A DNA stretch of 64,000 nt from Arthrobacter sp. efr-133-TYG-118 (lineage in GTDB: Bacteria > Actinomycetota > Actinomycetes > Actinomycetales > Micrococcaceae): the NCBI RefSeq assembly GCF_030209755.1, contig NZ_JARVRH010000004.1:186001-250000 (forward strand). Direction: 5' to 3'. Below, one piece after another: positions 28,118 to 36,476 of this stretch. The notes under the pieces were generated by a model that did no database searches, was not told the DNA's origin, and saw nothing but the letters and a program-made list of their open reading frames with translations. Both the position numbers and the translations under genes were made by a program. Positions within the stretch are counted from its first letter, which is position 1; each line of letters opens with the position of its first letter.

Positions 28118-29416
28118 TCACCACTGCTCGTGCTGCGGGTACAGCGGGAAGTCAGCGGCGAGCTTGTCGACGCGGGCCTGCAGGGCTTCAACATCGGTAG
28201 CGGAGCCGGACTTCAGCGCCGAAGCGATGATCTCGGCAACCTCGGTGAATTCGGTGGCACCGAAACCGCGGGTAGCCAGGGCCGGGGTACCGATGCGCAG
28301 GCCGGAGGTGACCATCGGCGGGCGGGGGTCGAACGGAACGGCGTTGCGGTTGACGGTGATGCCCACCGAGTGCAGGAGGTCCTCGGCCTGCTGGCCGTCC
28401 AGCTGCGAGTTGCGCAGGTCCACGAGGACCAAGTGGACGTCGGTGCCGCCGGTCAAAACGGAAACACCGGCTTCAGCGACATCGGCCTGGTTGAGGCGAT
28501 CGGCGATGATCTTGGCGCCTTCAAGGACGCGTTCCTGTCGCTCCTTGAATTCCTCGCCGGCAGCGATCTTGAACGCAACGGCCTTGGCGGCGATCACGTG
28601 CATGAGCGGGCCGCCTTGCTGGCCCGGGAACACGTTGGAGTTGAGCTTTTTAGCCCACTCCTGCTTGGCGAGGATCACGCCGGAACGGGGGCCGGCCAGC
28701 GTCTTGTGCACCGTGGAGGTGACGACGTCGGAGTGCGGCACCGGGCTCGGGTGCAGGCCTGCTGCGACGAGGCCGGCGAAGTGGGCCATATCCGTCCAGA
28801 GGAGCGCACCGACCTCGTCGGCGATCGAGCGGAAGGCTGCAAAGTCGAGGTGGCGCGGGTAAGCGGACCAGCCGGCGATGATGACCTGCGGCTTCTCGGC
28901 AATGGCCTGTTCGCGGAGCTTGTCCATGTCCACGCGGAAGTTGTCTTCTTCAACCTGGTAGGCAGCTACGTTGTAGAGCTTGCCCGAGAAGTTGAGCTTC
29001 ATGCCGTGGGTCAGGTGGCCACCGTGGGCCAGGGAAAGCCCGAGGATCTTGTCACCGGGAGTGATCATGGCGGACAGGGCTGCGGCGTTGGCCTGGGCAC
29101 CCGAGTGCGGCTGTACGTTGGCGTACTCAGCGCCGAAGAGCGCCTTCACACGGTCGATGGCCAGTTGCTCGGCGATGTCCACGTATTCGCAGCCACCGTA
29201 GTAGCGGCGGCCCGGGTAGCCTTCGGCGTACTTGTTGGTCAGGACTGAGCCCTGGGCCTCCATGACGGCGCGGGGCGCGAAGTTCTCGGAAGCGATCATT
29301 TCCAGGGTGCCGCGCTGGCGGCCGAGTTCCTGTTCCAGTACCGCGGCGATCTCGGGGTCGAGCTCGGAAAGCGGCTGGTTGCTGATGGTCGCGGAGGTGA
29401 TGGTGGTGGTGGTCAC
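28118..29416 (-). CDS. glyA: Serine hydroxymethyltransferase
   Basis: 432 residues from a GTG at 29416 with AGGAGAT 6 nt upstream; the frame opens 21 nt earlier. PLP enzyme that moves the serine hydroxymethyl group to tetrahydrofolate, giving glycine and methylene-THF. The PLP-lysine region reads [17 protein letters not shown], and the N-terminal motif [20 protein letters not shown] is typical. A ZTP riboswitch lies in its 5' leader, about 110 nt upstream. It forms an operon with folD and is divergent from purU. Confidence 0.97.
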   Translation of the reverse strand: MTTTTITSATISNQPLSELDPEIAAVLEQELGRQRGTLEMIASENFAPRAVMEAQGSVLTNKYAEGYPGRRYYGGCEYVDIAEQLAIDRVKALFGAEYANVQPHSGAQANAAALSAMITPGDKILGLSLAHGGHLTHGMKLNFSGKLYNVAAYQVEEDNFRVDMDKLREQAIAEKPQVIIAGWSAYPRHLDFAAFRSIADEVGALLWTDMAHFAGLVAAGLHPSPVPHSDVVTSTVHKTLAGPRSGVILAKQEWAKKLNSNVFPGQQGGPLMHVIAAKAVAFKIAAGEEFKERQERVLEGAKIIADRLNQADVAEAGVSVLTGGTDVHLVLVDLRNSQLDGQQAEDLLHSVGITVNRNAVPFDPRPPMVTSGLRIGTPALATRGFGATEFTEVAEIIASALKSGSATDVEALQARVDKLAADFPLYPQHEQW

Positions 29417-29527
29417 GAAGATCTCCTGGATAGGCAACGGGTATTTCTACAGGTCAGGCTACCGGCTGGGTTTTTTCCATGCCTTTGATTACGGGGCATG
29501 GCACAGCGACAGTAAAACGTGACCCTC

Positions 29528-29605
29528 GGCCCAGGCGTACGATCCGTGGTCTTCATCAATGCCGCTCCCTGGTGGTACACCACCCAACGCCAGTCGCGAC
29601 GACTT
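29528..29605 (-). ncRNA. ZTP (pfl) riboswitch upstream of glyA
   Basis: The minus-strand RNA contains both conserved halves of the ZTP class: GUCGCGACUGGCG, then a GGGUGGU/ACCACC hairpin and CAGGGAGC, and after a variable linker CGCCUGGGC. These are the near-invariant blocks that bind ZTP/ZMP, the purine intermediate that accumulates when 10-formyl-THF is low. Location in the leader of glyA (with folD next) is a standard context. Downstream, CCATGCC and GGCATGG (29477-29501) could form a hairpin in the leader, possibly part of the switch, but there is no U run after it on this strand. Confidence 0.88.
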
Positions 29606-29630
29606 AAACAGTACAACAGGTGCGCAACGG

Positions 29631-29643
29631 TAGGCTTGATCGT
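29631..29643 (+). promoter_or_regulatory. -10 element for leaderless purU
   Basis: TAGGCT at 29631-29636 ends 7 nt before the GTG at 29644, and no ribosome site is visible, so the mRNA is probably leaderless. No good -35 is seen. The promoter backs onto that of the glyA riboswitch. Confidence 0.5.
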
Positions 29644-30504
29644 GTGACTGACTCCACCCTGCCTACGTCTTTTGTTGTAACCCTGTCCTGCCCGGACCGG
29701 CCCGGAATTGTGCATGCCGTTGCAGGCGCTTTGTTGGAGGCAGGCTGCAACATCGCCGATTCCCAGCAATACGGCAGCCCCAGCACGGGAAACTTCTTCA
29801 TGCGGGTGGAAGCCACGACGTCCTCGACCCAGGCTGAATTGAGTTCGGCGCTGGCCCCGGTGGCCGAAGAATTCGGCATGAAGTGGCAGATCAACCCCGT
29901 GGGGCAGAAGGTCCGTACCCTGATCCTGGGTTCAAAGGACGCACATTGCCTCAACGATCTGCTCTTCCAGCAACGCTCCGGAACCCTCCCCATCGAGGTG
30001 CCGGCCATCGTATCCAACCACCGGGACCTCGAAGGTTTGGCGGAGTTCTATGGGATCCCCTTCCACCACATCCCGGTCACTCCGGACACCAAGGCCCAGG
30101 CCGAGGCGAAGCTGCTCGAGCTCATCCACGAGCACGGCATCGAGCTGACCGTCCTGGCGCGCTACATGCAGGTCCTCTCCAACGAGCTCTGCACCGAGCT
30201 CAACGGCAAGGCCATCAACATCCACCATTCCTTCCTGCCGTCCTTCAAGGGCGCCAAGCCCTACCACCAGGCGCATGCCCGGGGCGTGAAGATCATCGGG
30301 GCCACCGCCCACTACGTCACGGCGGACCTCGACGAAGGCCCGATCATCGAGCAGGAAGTCATCCGGGTGGACCACGCCCGCACGGCCGAGCAATTCGTGC
30401 AAATGGGCCGCGACGTCGAGGGCCGCACGCTGGCACAGGCTGTGCAGTGGCACGCCGAGCACCGCGTCCTGCTCGACGGCACCCGCACGGTGGTGTTCAA
30501 CTAG
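29644..30504 (+). CDS. purU: Formyltetrahydrofolate deformylase
   Basis: 286 residues from a GTG at 29644. An N-terminal ACT domain (FVVTLSCPDRPGIVHAVAGAL) is followed by a formyltransferase-fold catalytic domain with the active-site motifs INIHHSFLPSFKGAKPYHQA and the Asp in ADLDEGPIIEQ. It hydrolyses 10-formyl-THF to THF and formate, balancing one-carbon pools and supplying formate. It is divergent from glyA-folD, so the locus handles opposing one-carbon steps. A palindromic repeat follows the stop. Confidence 0.96.
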   Translation: MTDSTLPTSFVVTLSCPDRPGIVHAVAGALLEAGCNIADSQQYGSPSTGNFFMRVEATTSSTQAELSSALAPVAEEFGMKWQINPVGQKVRTLILGSKDAHCLNDLLFQQRSGTLPIEVPAIVSNHRDLEGLAEFYGIPFHHIPVTPDTKAQAEAKLLELIHEHGIELTVLARYMQVLSNELCTELNGKAINIHHSFLPSFKGAKPYHQAHARGVKIIGATAHYVTADLDEGPIIEQEVIRVDHARTAEQFVQMGRDVEGRTLAQAVQWHAEHRVLLDGTRTVVFN

Positions 30505-30528
30505 CGCTCCCGCCGCACCGCCGCGCCC

Positions 30529-30590
30529 CAACTGACTCGCATTTGTTGTCGTTTTGACGCCTCATAACGACACCTACTGCGAGTCAGTCG
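30529..30590. repeat. Palindromic intergenic repeat, copy 1
   Basis: Left arm CAACTGACTCGC followed by TTGTTGTCGTTTTGA pairs with TCATAACGACACC and ACTGCGAGTCAG; about 29-bp arms with a few mismatches. It is 24 nt after the purU stop and 8 nt before the next -10. Same family as 31271-31332 and 60589-60643. Confidence 0.85.
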
Positions 30591-30597
30591 GGTGTTC

Positions 30598-30609
30598 TAC
30601 GCTGGGTCC
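30598..30609 (+). promoter_or_regulatory. -10 element for leaderless methyltransferase mRNA
   Basis: TACGCT at 30598-30603 ends 6 nt before the ATG at 30610 with no ribosome site, so translation probably starts at the mRNA 5' end. It follows directly on palindromic repeat copy 1. Confidence 0.45.
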
Positions 30610-31287
30610 ATGCAGGACTTCCCGGACGCCGACCACGAAGCGGACCTCGCCGCGTTCTACGACCGGCAGGCCCCTCTCCTGCACACCCGCGCCATGACCC
30701 GGCATCGGACGGAATGCCGCGATTGGTTCATCCGCCTACTCAAGGACGAACACAGGCACTCGCTGTTCGAACTAGGCTGCGGCACCGGCGTCGAAGGATT
30801 GGAATTCGTGCGAGCGGGACTGCACTACGCGGGCGTCGACCTTTCCGAGGAGAGCATCCACGTCGCCCGCGCCAAGGGCTTGGACGCCAGCGTGGCCAGC
30901 GGCCGGTCCTTGCCGTTCGCCGACGCCACTTTCCCCGCGGTGTGGACCATGAGCACCCTCCTGCACGTCCCCAACGCGGGAATCCACGACGTCGTCCGTG
31001 AACTCGTGCGGGTTAGCGCGGCTGGTGCGCCGATCGCCGTCGGGCTCTGGTCCGGTGACGATGAAGAAGTCCTCAACCCCGAGGACCACGACGAGCCGCG
31101 GCGGTTCTTCAGCCGACGCAGCGACGACACCGTGCGCCGCATCTTCGGTGCCTACGGCACGGTGGAACACTTCGAAACCTGGCCCGAGGGAACGGGCGTC
31201 GAGTCCGGACCCGGTGCGGGCAATTGGACCCAGCACTACCAGTTCCTGGTCCTGCGGACGCCTTCCGGCCCAACTGACTCGCAGTAG
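30610..31287 (+). CDS. Class I SAM-dependent methyltransferase
   Basis: About 225 residues. Motif I is LFELGCGTGVEG, the acidic motif II lies in YAGVDLSEES, and a post-I segment reads SGRSLPFADATFPAVWTMSTLLHV, broken here as GRSLPFADATF and LLHVPN. This is the methyltransf_11/25 fold; the substrate is unknown. The last five residues PTDSQ and the TAG stop are encoded by the left arm of palindromic repeat copy 2, so the repeat has extended or replaced the original 3' end. Confidence 0.88.
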   Translation: MQDFPDADHEADLAAFYDRQAPLLHTRAMTRHRTECRDWFIRLLKDEHRHSLFELGCGTGVEGLEFVRAGLHYAGVDLSEESIHVARAKGLDASVASGRSLPFADATFPAVWTMSTLLHVPNAGIHDVVRELVRVSAAGAPIAVGLWSGDDEEVLNPEDHDEPRRFFSRRSDDTVRRIFGAYGTVEHFETWPEGTGVESGPGAGNWTQHYQFLVLRTPSGPTDSQ

Positions 31288-31332
31288 GTGTCGTTATAGG
31301 ACGTCAAAACGACACCTACTGCTAGCTAGTTG
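31271..31332. repeat. Palindromic intergenic repeat, copy 2, overlapping a gene end
   Basis: CAACTGACTCGCAGTAGGTG and TCGTT on the left face AACGACACCTACTGC plus TAGCTAGTTG on the right, around a loop of about 10 nt. Its left arm supplies the methyltransferase stop codon. It likely also works as a transcription terminator. Confidence 0.88.
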
Positions 31333-31351
31333 GGTTGGGGCCGGGGTGTTC

Positions 31352-31363
31352 TAGGCTTGCCCC
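31352..31363 (+). promoter_or_regulatory. -10 element for leaderless gamma-carbonic anhydrase mRNA
   Basis: TAGGCT at 31352-31357 ends 6 nt before the ATG with no ribosome site. It has the same GTGTTCTA-GCT context as the promoter of the upstream methyltransferase. Confidence 0.45.
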
Positions 31364-31888
31364 ATGGCTCCCATTTATACGTTTGCCGGGGATACCCCGG
31401 CCATCCATGACACCGCCTTCGTGGCACCCACGGCTTCCATCATCGGCAAGGCCACCCTCGGCGCGGACTCCAGCGCCTTCTATGGTGTGTCGGTCCGTGC
31501 CGACACCGCCGCAATCAGCGTCGGTGCCGGCTCGAACCTGCAGGACAATGTCGTCCTGCACGCCGACCCCGGTTTCCCCTGCACCGTCGGCGAGCGCGTC
31601 AGCGTCGGCCACAGCGCCGTCGTCCACGGATGCACCGTGGAGGACGACTGCCTCATCGGCATGAGCGCCACCATCCTGAACGGGGCCGTCATCGGTACCG
31701 GTTCGCTTGTGGCCGCCGGCGCCGTCGTGCTTGAGGGAACTGTCATCCCGCCGCGATCCCTGGTTGCCGGGGTGCCCGCCAAAGTGCGCCGCGAACTGAG
31801 CGAGGAAGAGCTCGACGGCGTGAAGCGCAACGCCGCCCACTACCGGGAGCTGGCGGCGGCCCACCGCGGGATGCACGCGCAGGCCTAG
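31364..31888 (+). CDS. Gamma-class carbonic anhydrase family protein
   Basis: 174 residues forming a left-handed beta helix of hexapeptide repeats (ASIIGKATLGADSS, GAVIGTGSLVAAGAVVLEG in part). The three metal-ligand histidines are visible in LHADPG and GHSAVVHG. It belongs to the YrdA/PaaY branch, whose members bind zinc or iron and may or may not hydrate CO2 strongly. It ends in a C-terminal helix. Its stop overlaps the convergent DavB gene by 4 nt. Confidence 0.92.
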   Translation: MAPIYTFAGDTPAIHDTAFVAPTASIIGKATLGADSSAFYGVSVRADTAAISVGAGSNLQDNVVLHADPGFPCTVGERVSVGHSAVVHGCTVEDDCLIGMSATILNGAVIGTGSLVAAGAVVLEGTVIPPRSLVAGVPAKVRRELSEEELDGVKRNAAHYRELAAAHRGMHAQA

Positions 31889-33609
31889 TCCAGGCTGATC
31901 GGACCCAGCTCGTCCAACAAGTCACCGGGACCGGGGTTGCCTGTCACGGACGAACCACCGAGGTGGTTCACCACGCCCCACACAGCGTTGAGGCCTGTGG
32001 TGACGGCGCCTTCGGCCCAGCCTGCGGTGAACGAGACATCGTCGCCGGCCAGGAAGATGCCCCGCTGGGCCTCCGGCAGCTTGTCCTGCTTGAAATGCGT
32101 GAACAAGCGCTGCTGGTAGCGGTAGTGCCCGGGCAGGTTGGCCTTGAAGGCACCCATGAAGTTGGGGTCGGCCTCCCAGGAAACGGTGATCGGCTGGCCC
32201 ACGATGTGGCTCGCAATGTCCACGCCCGGGTAGATCTGCTCCAGCGAGTGCAGCATGAGCTTGACCCGTTCCTCGGCGCTAAGCGAGAGCCACTTCAGGG
32301 CGTCGTCGTTCCACGTGTAGGAAAGCAGGATGACGGCAGGCTTGTCCGGGCCGTCGTCGAGCAGGTACGTTGCCCGGTTGAGCCGGTCGGTCAGCGTCAT
32401 GGACAACACTTCGCGGCCGGTTTCGGGGTCGATGTCCTTCCAGAACGGCCGGTCCACCATCACGAAGGTCTTGGACGACTGCATGTAGTGCGAGCGCTCG
32501 ATCGCGGTCCACAGTTCCGAGGGGAACAACGATTCCTGGGTGTGGATGCGCGTGGACAGGAGCCAGGACTGGCATGTGGTCACGACGGCGGGATAGCCGG
32601 TTTCACGGCCCCAACGTTCCCGCACCATGAGGTCGCCGTTCCCACCGCGCTCGATGCGGTCCACGGCTCCGCGCGGGGAACCGGAATGCAACGACGCGAG
32701 CGAGGTGCCCTCGGGCCAGTGAGCCATGCCCGACGGCGCGTGGTGCCAGAGTGCCTCGGGGAGCCGTTGCGCTCCCCCGGTGATGAGTCGGTGCTGGTCA
32801 TCGGCGTCGGTGTAGACGACGCGCAGGATTTCGAGGATGGAGTTGGGGAAGTCGGTGTCCCAGCCGCCTGTGCCGAAACCTACCTGCCCGAAGGCCTCGC
32901 GGTGCGCGAATCCGGCCTCCTTGAAGGACTCGCTTGCGGCGATGAAGCCGTAGAAGGTCTGCTCATCCAGGAGCGGGAGCAGTTCATTCCACAGCTCCTT
33001 GATGCGCTTGGTGTCGCGGGCCCTGATCGCCTCCTGCATCTCCTGGAACGCAGCGCCGTCATTCACAGCGGCCTTCCACGCTGCGGCAACCTCGTGGAAG
33101 AACTCCGGCAGGTCAGCAGACGTGGCGGCGTAGTGCTTCTGTCCCGCCAGCTCGATCACTGTGCTTGACGTTGCAGGCGCGAGCGGATTGGGGAATTCCT
33201 GGGTGTCCAGGCCGAGGAGGTCCACGTAGTGGTAGAACGCCTTACCTGAGACGGGGAAGCGCATGCCGCCGAGGTCTGCCACCACTCCGGGAGCGGAGGG
33301 GAAGCTCGCGGTCCGCAGCCGCCCGCCGATCTGGTCCGCCTCGTAGACCACGGGGCGCAGCCCGAGCTTCATGAGCTCGTAGGCCGTGACGAGTCCGGAC
33401 AGGCCGGCACCGATCACCGCGACTTCCGTGCCGTACAGTTCCGGCGGAACAACCGCCAGTCCGTCCGGGTGCGCCAGGTAGTGGTCGTAGCTGAACGGGA
33501 AGTCCGGGTTCAGCATCGTGATTGGGGCGTCGGCCGGCGTTGCTTGGGAAGTCCCGGTGTCTCCAGCGCGGGGCGTGGTTTCCGTGGGCAATTCGGTGGC
33601 GGTGGTCAT
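31885..33609 (-). CDS. davB: FAD-dependent L-lysine 2-monooxygenase-like amine oxidase
   Basis: 574 residues. The sequence resembles, from memory, Pseudomonas DavB over its whole length: NPDFPFSYDHYLAHPDGL at the start of the core, the FAD fold VAVIGAGLSGLVTAYELMKL, GGMRFPVSGKAFYHYVD, GQVGFGTGGWDTDFPNS, and the C-terminal FAD site GIFLAGDDVSFTAGWAEGA. DavB turns L-lysine and O2 into 5-aminovaleramide and CO2. An N-terminal 30-residue Thr-rich extension is extra. Near residue 269 (YTDADDQH) an Ala stands where Pseudomonas enzymes have a Cys. The neighbouring permease gene (4-nt overlap) and the DavA-like amidase 5 kb away support lysine use; a related L-amino acid oxidase role is possible. Confidence 0.86.
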   Translation of the reverse strand: MTTATELPTETTPRAGDTGTSQATPADAPITMLNPDFPFSYDHYLAHPDGLAVVPPELYGTEVAVIGAGLSGLVTAYELMKLGLRPVVYEADQIGGRLRTASFPSAPGVVADLGGMRFPVSGKAFYHYVDLLGLDTQEFPNPLAPATSSTVIELAGQKHYAATSADLPEFFHEVAAAWKAAVNDGAAFQEMQEAIRARDTKRIKELWNELLPLLDEQTFYGFIAASESFKEAGFAHREAFGQVGFGTGGWDTDFPNSILEILRVVYTDADDQHRLITGGAQRLPEALWHHAPSGMAHWPEGTSLASLHSGSPRGAVDRIERGGNGDLMVRERWGRETGYPAVVTTCQSWLLSTRIHTQESLFPSELWTAIERSHYMQSSKTFVMVDRPFWKDIDPETGREVLSMTLTDRLNRATYLLDDGPDKPAVILLSYTWNDDALKWLSLSAEERVKLMLHSLEQIYPGVDIASHIVGQPITVSWEADPNFMGAFKANLPGHYRYQQRLFTHFKQDKLPEAQRGIFLAGDDVSFTAGWAEGAVTTGLNAVWGVVNHLGGSSVTGNPGPGDLLDELGPISLD

Positions 33610-35156
33610 GAAAGTTCTGCCTTCACAGTTTCCGGGTCAGCGACCCTTGCGGATAGTTCACGGTATTCCTGTTCGGTCAGGGCCGCTACCTTGGAGTTCC
33701 GGCGTCCGTAGCCGAAGTAGAGGGCGATCCCCACGAGCATCCAGCCACCGAACACCACCCACGTGTCGGCACCCAAGTTGGCCATGAGGTAGGCGCACAT
33801 CAGCGTGCCGAGGACGGGCGTGATCGGGTAGAGCGGCACGCGGAAGGTGCGCTTGAGCGCCGGGCGGTTGCGCCGCAGGTAGATGACGGCGACGTTCACC
33901 AGCGCGAACGCGAAGAGGGTGCCGATGCTGGTGGCGTCGGCCAGCGCGCCGAGCGGGACGAGCCCCGCGGTGAGTGCGACGGCGGTGCCCACGATGAGCG
34001 TTCCGGCCACCGGGGTGCCGGTTCGTGGAGAGATCCTGCCGAAGACCTCCGGGACCAGTCCGTCGCGGGACATGGAGAGCAGGATGCGGGTCTGGCCGTA
34101 GAGGACCGTCAGCACGATGCTGGCGATGGCCAGCACGGCTCCGATGGAGAAGACGAGCGCGATCCAGGGCTGATGGGTGGTTTCCTCGAGGATCTGGACG
34201 AGGGCCGCTTCGGTGCCGCCGAACCATTCCCAGGAGCGGGCGCCGATGGCGGCCACGGCAACCAGGACGTAGATGCTGGTCACGATCACCATGGAGAGCA
34301 GGATCGCGCGGGGCAGGTCGCGCTTGGGGTTGCGGGCCTCTTCGCCGGCAGTGGAAGCGGCATCGAAGCCGATGTAGGAGAAGAACACCCTGGATGCGGC
34401 GGCCGAAACACCCGCAGCGCCCATGGGCATAAGCGGTTCGAAGTTGCCGGCGTTGAACGCGGTGAACGCAACGGCGCAGAAGAAGAGCAGGATGACGATC
34501 TTTATGGTCACGATCACGGTGTTGATCCAGGCGCTTTCCTTGGCACCTCGCACCAGCAAGACCATCGCGAGGACCACAATAAGCATGGCCGGGATGTTGA
34601 CCACGCCGCCGCTGCCCGGCGGCTGGGACATCGCGTCCGGCAGGAACTGTCCGAACGCGGCGAGGGTTTCATTCACGTATTGCCCTGCGCCGACGGCCAC
34701 GGCAGCCACGGAGACCGCGTATTCGAGGACGAGGCACCAACCACAAATCCAGGCCATGCCCTCGCCCATCGTGGCGTAGGAGTAGGAGTAGCTGGACCCG
34801 GCAACGGGCACGAGGCCAGCCATTTCGGCGTAGGACACGGCCGAGAAGAGGGCGGCAAGGCCCGCCACGACGAAGGAAATCCAGACCGCGGGTCCGGCCA
34901 GCGGCACCGATTCACCCAGGATCACCAGGATGCCCGTGCCTAGGGTGGCGCCGACACTGATCATGGTCAGTTGGAGGACGCCGAAGCTGCGGACGAGCGG
35001 CGTCCCGCTTTCGCTGCTTCCGGCTTCGCTGACCATCTGCCCGATCGGCTTGCGGCGCAGCAGCTGCGAACCGAGCCCCGGGCGGCGGGTGGCGTTGCCG
35101 GGATCTGCATTCGCGGCGTGCGTTGGCTTGGTCTGGGTGGAGGTAGGCACAGTCAC
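33606..35156 (-). CDS. APC family amino acid permease
   Basis: About 516 residues from a GTG at 35156 with GAAGGGA 8-9 nt upstream; the frame opens 78 nt earlier. About 12 membrane helices; the first holds the substrate motif SVGATLGTGILVILGE and the family pattern SYAEMAGLVPVAGSSYSYSY (in pieces). It resembles cationic amino acid transporters of the CAT/YfnA type, with a basic N-terminal tail. It overlaps davB by 4 nt, so it likely imports the DavB substrate, probably lysine. Divergent from alr. Confidence 0.88.
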   Translation of the reverse strand: MTVPTSTQTKPTHAANADPGNATRRPGLGSQLLRRKPIGQMVSEAGSSESGTPLVRSFGVLQLTMISVGATLGTGILVILGESVPLAGPAVWISFVVAGLAALFSAVSYAEMAGLVPVAGSSYSYSYATMGEGMAWICGWCLVLEYAVSVAAVAVGAGQYVNETLAAFGQFLPDAMSQPPGSGGVVNIPAMLIVVLAMVLLVRGAKESAWINTVIVTIKIVILLFFCAVAFTAFNAGNFEPLMPMGAAGVSAAASRVFFSYIGFDAASTAGEEARNPKRDLPRAILLSMVIVTSIYVLVAVAAIGARSWEWFGGTEAALVQILEETTHQPWIALVFSIGAVLAIASIVLTVLYGQTRILLSMSRDGLVPEVFGRISPRTGTPVAGTLIVGTAVALTAGLVPLGALADATSIGTLFAFALVNVAVIYLRRNRPALKRTFRVPLYPITPVLGTLMCAYLMANLGADTWVVFGGWMLVGIALYFGYGRRNSKVAALTEQEYRELSARVADPETVKAELS

Positions 35157-35241
35157 CGTTGACGTCCCTTCAGAGTAGTTGGCGGTTTCCCCTGACCACC
35201 GTAAGCCTGTGAGCCAGCTCTCACGGCGGTGCAAAATGACC

Positions 35242-35255
35242 TATAGTGATCAACC
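35242..35255 (+). promoter_or_regulatory. -10 element for leaderless alr mRNA
   Basis: TATAGT at 35242-35247 ends 8 nt before the alr ATG; no ribosome site is present. The -35 at the right distance (TCTCAC) is weak. Confidence 0.45.
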
Positions 35256-36476
35256 ATGAGACGTATTGCACAATCAGAACCGACGCCGGAAGCGGTGCTT
35301 TCCGGGCAGGTCAGCGTTGACCTATCTGCGATTTCAGACAACATCAAAGCCCTCAAGAAGCGCACCGCCGCGCCGCATTTCATGGCCGTCGTCAAAGGGA
35401 ACGGCTACGGGCACGGCCTTGTGGATGTTGCCCGCACCGCGGTGGCGGCAGGAGCCGATTGGCTGGGAACCGCCCAGTTGAGCGAAGCCATCACCTTGCG
35501 CCAGGCGGGCATCACCGTGCCGGTCCTTTCGTGGCTGTATCTGGCATCCCAGACCAGCGCGACCATCCGTGAGGCACTCGAGTACGACGTCGACGTTTCG
35601 CTTGGGAGCGTCGGTCAACTTGAGGTCCTGGCCGGGATCGCGGAGCAATTGGGCCGCCCCGCCGTCGTGCACCTGGAGCTGGACAGCGGCCTCAGCCGCG
35701 GCGGTGCGCGCAAGGAAAACTGGCCCGAACTCGTAGCCCAGGCTCGCAAGGCCGAGCAGGACGGCACGGTTCTGGTCCGCGGCATCTGGACCCACTTGGC
35801 CTGGGCAGATGTTCCCGCCCACCCCGGAAACGCGGCAGCCGTGGCGGAGTTCGAAGACGCCGTTCGCGAAGCCCGCGCTGCCGGCCTGGACCCGCAGCTC
35901 CGGCACGTGTCGAGCTCGGCAAACATCCTGGACCGCCCCGAATTCCATTTCGATATGGTCCGCGCCGGACTGGCGATCTACGGGTTAGCCCCGGCGGACC
36001 ACCTGGATCCCGCCGACTTCGGACTGCGCCCCGCCTTGAGCGTCACCGCACCGCTCGTCATGGTCAAGAAGGTTCCGGCAGGGACTGGCGTCAGCTACGA
36101 ACACCAGGCCATCACGCACGAGCCGCGCTATCTCGGCCTCATCCCCCTGGGTTACGCCGACGGCATCCCCAAGGGCATCAGCGGCCGGAGCCTGGTCCAG
36201 ATCGCCGGGCGGAAAGTCCCCGTGATCGGCAAGGTGTGCATGGACCAGTTCATGGTGGACCTTGGTCCGGATGCTTCCGGGATCGAGGTCGGTGACACGG
36301 CGGTCCTGTTCGGCGATCCGGCCGGAGGGGCTGCGAGCGCCGACGATTGGGGCGCCGCCATCGGAAGCCATGGTGACGAGATCATCAACCGGATCGCACC
36401 GCGGCTCCCCCGCGTGTATGAGTCCAGTGCCTACGAGTGCCCCGATTACCAGGAGGCCCCGAGCGATGTCGCCTGA
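35256..36476 (+). CDS. alr: Alanine racemase (fold-type III PLP enzyme)
   Basis: 406 residues. The PLP lysine lies in MAVVKGNGYGHG, the second catalytic base is the Tyr in GVSYEHQ, and the C-terminal barrel has KVCMDQFMVDLG. Normally it makes D-alanine for the cell wall. Here it sits between a lysine-type permease and a PucR regulator, inside a DavB/DavA locus, so it may instead be a broad amino acid racemase used for D-amino acid catabolism; sequence alone does not decide. The stop overlaps the pucR start region by 11 nt. Confidence 0.93.
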   Translation: MRRIAQSEPTPEAVLSGQVSVDLSAISDNIKALKKRTAAPHFMAVVKGNGYGHGLVDVARTAVAAGADWLGTAQLSEAITLRQAGITVPVLSWLYLASQTSATIREALEYDVDVSLGSVGQLEVLAGIAEQLGRPAVVHLELDSGLSRGGARKENWPELVAQARKAEQDGTVLVRGIWTHLAWADVPAHPGNAAAVAEFEDAVREARAAGLDPQLRHVSSSANILDRPEFHFDMVRAGLAIYGLAPADHLDPADFGLRPALSVTAPLVMVKKVPAGTGVSYEHQAITHEPRYLGLIPLGYADGIPKGISGRSLVQIAGRKVPVIGKVCMDQFMVDLGPDASGIEVGDTAVLFGDPAGGAASADDWGAAIGSHGDEIINRIAPRLPRVYESSAYECPDYQEAPSDVA

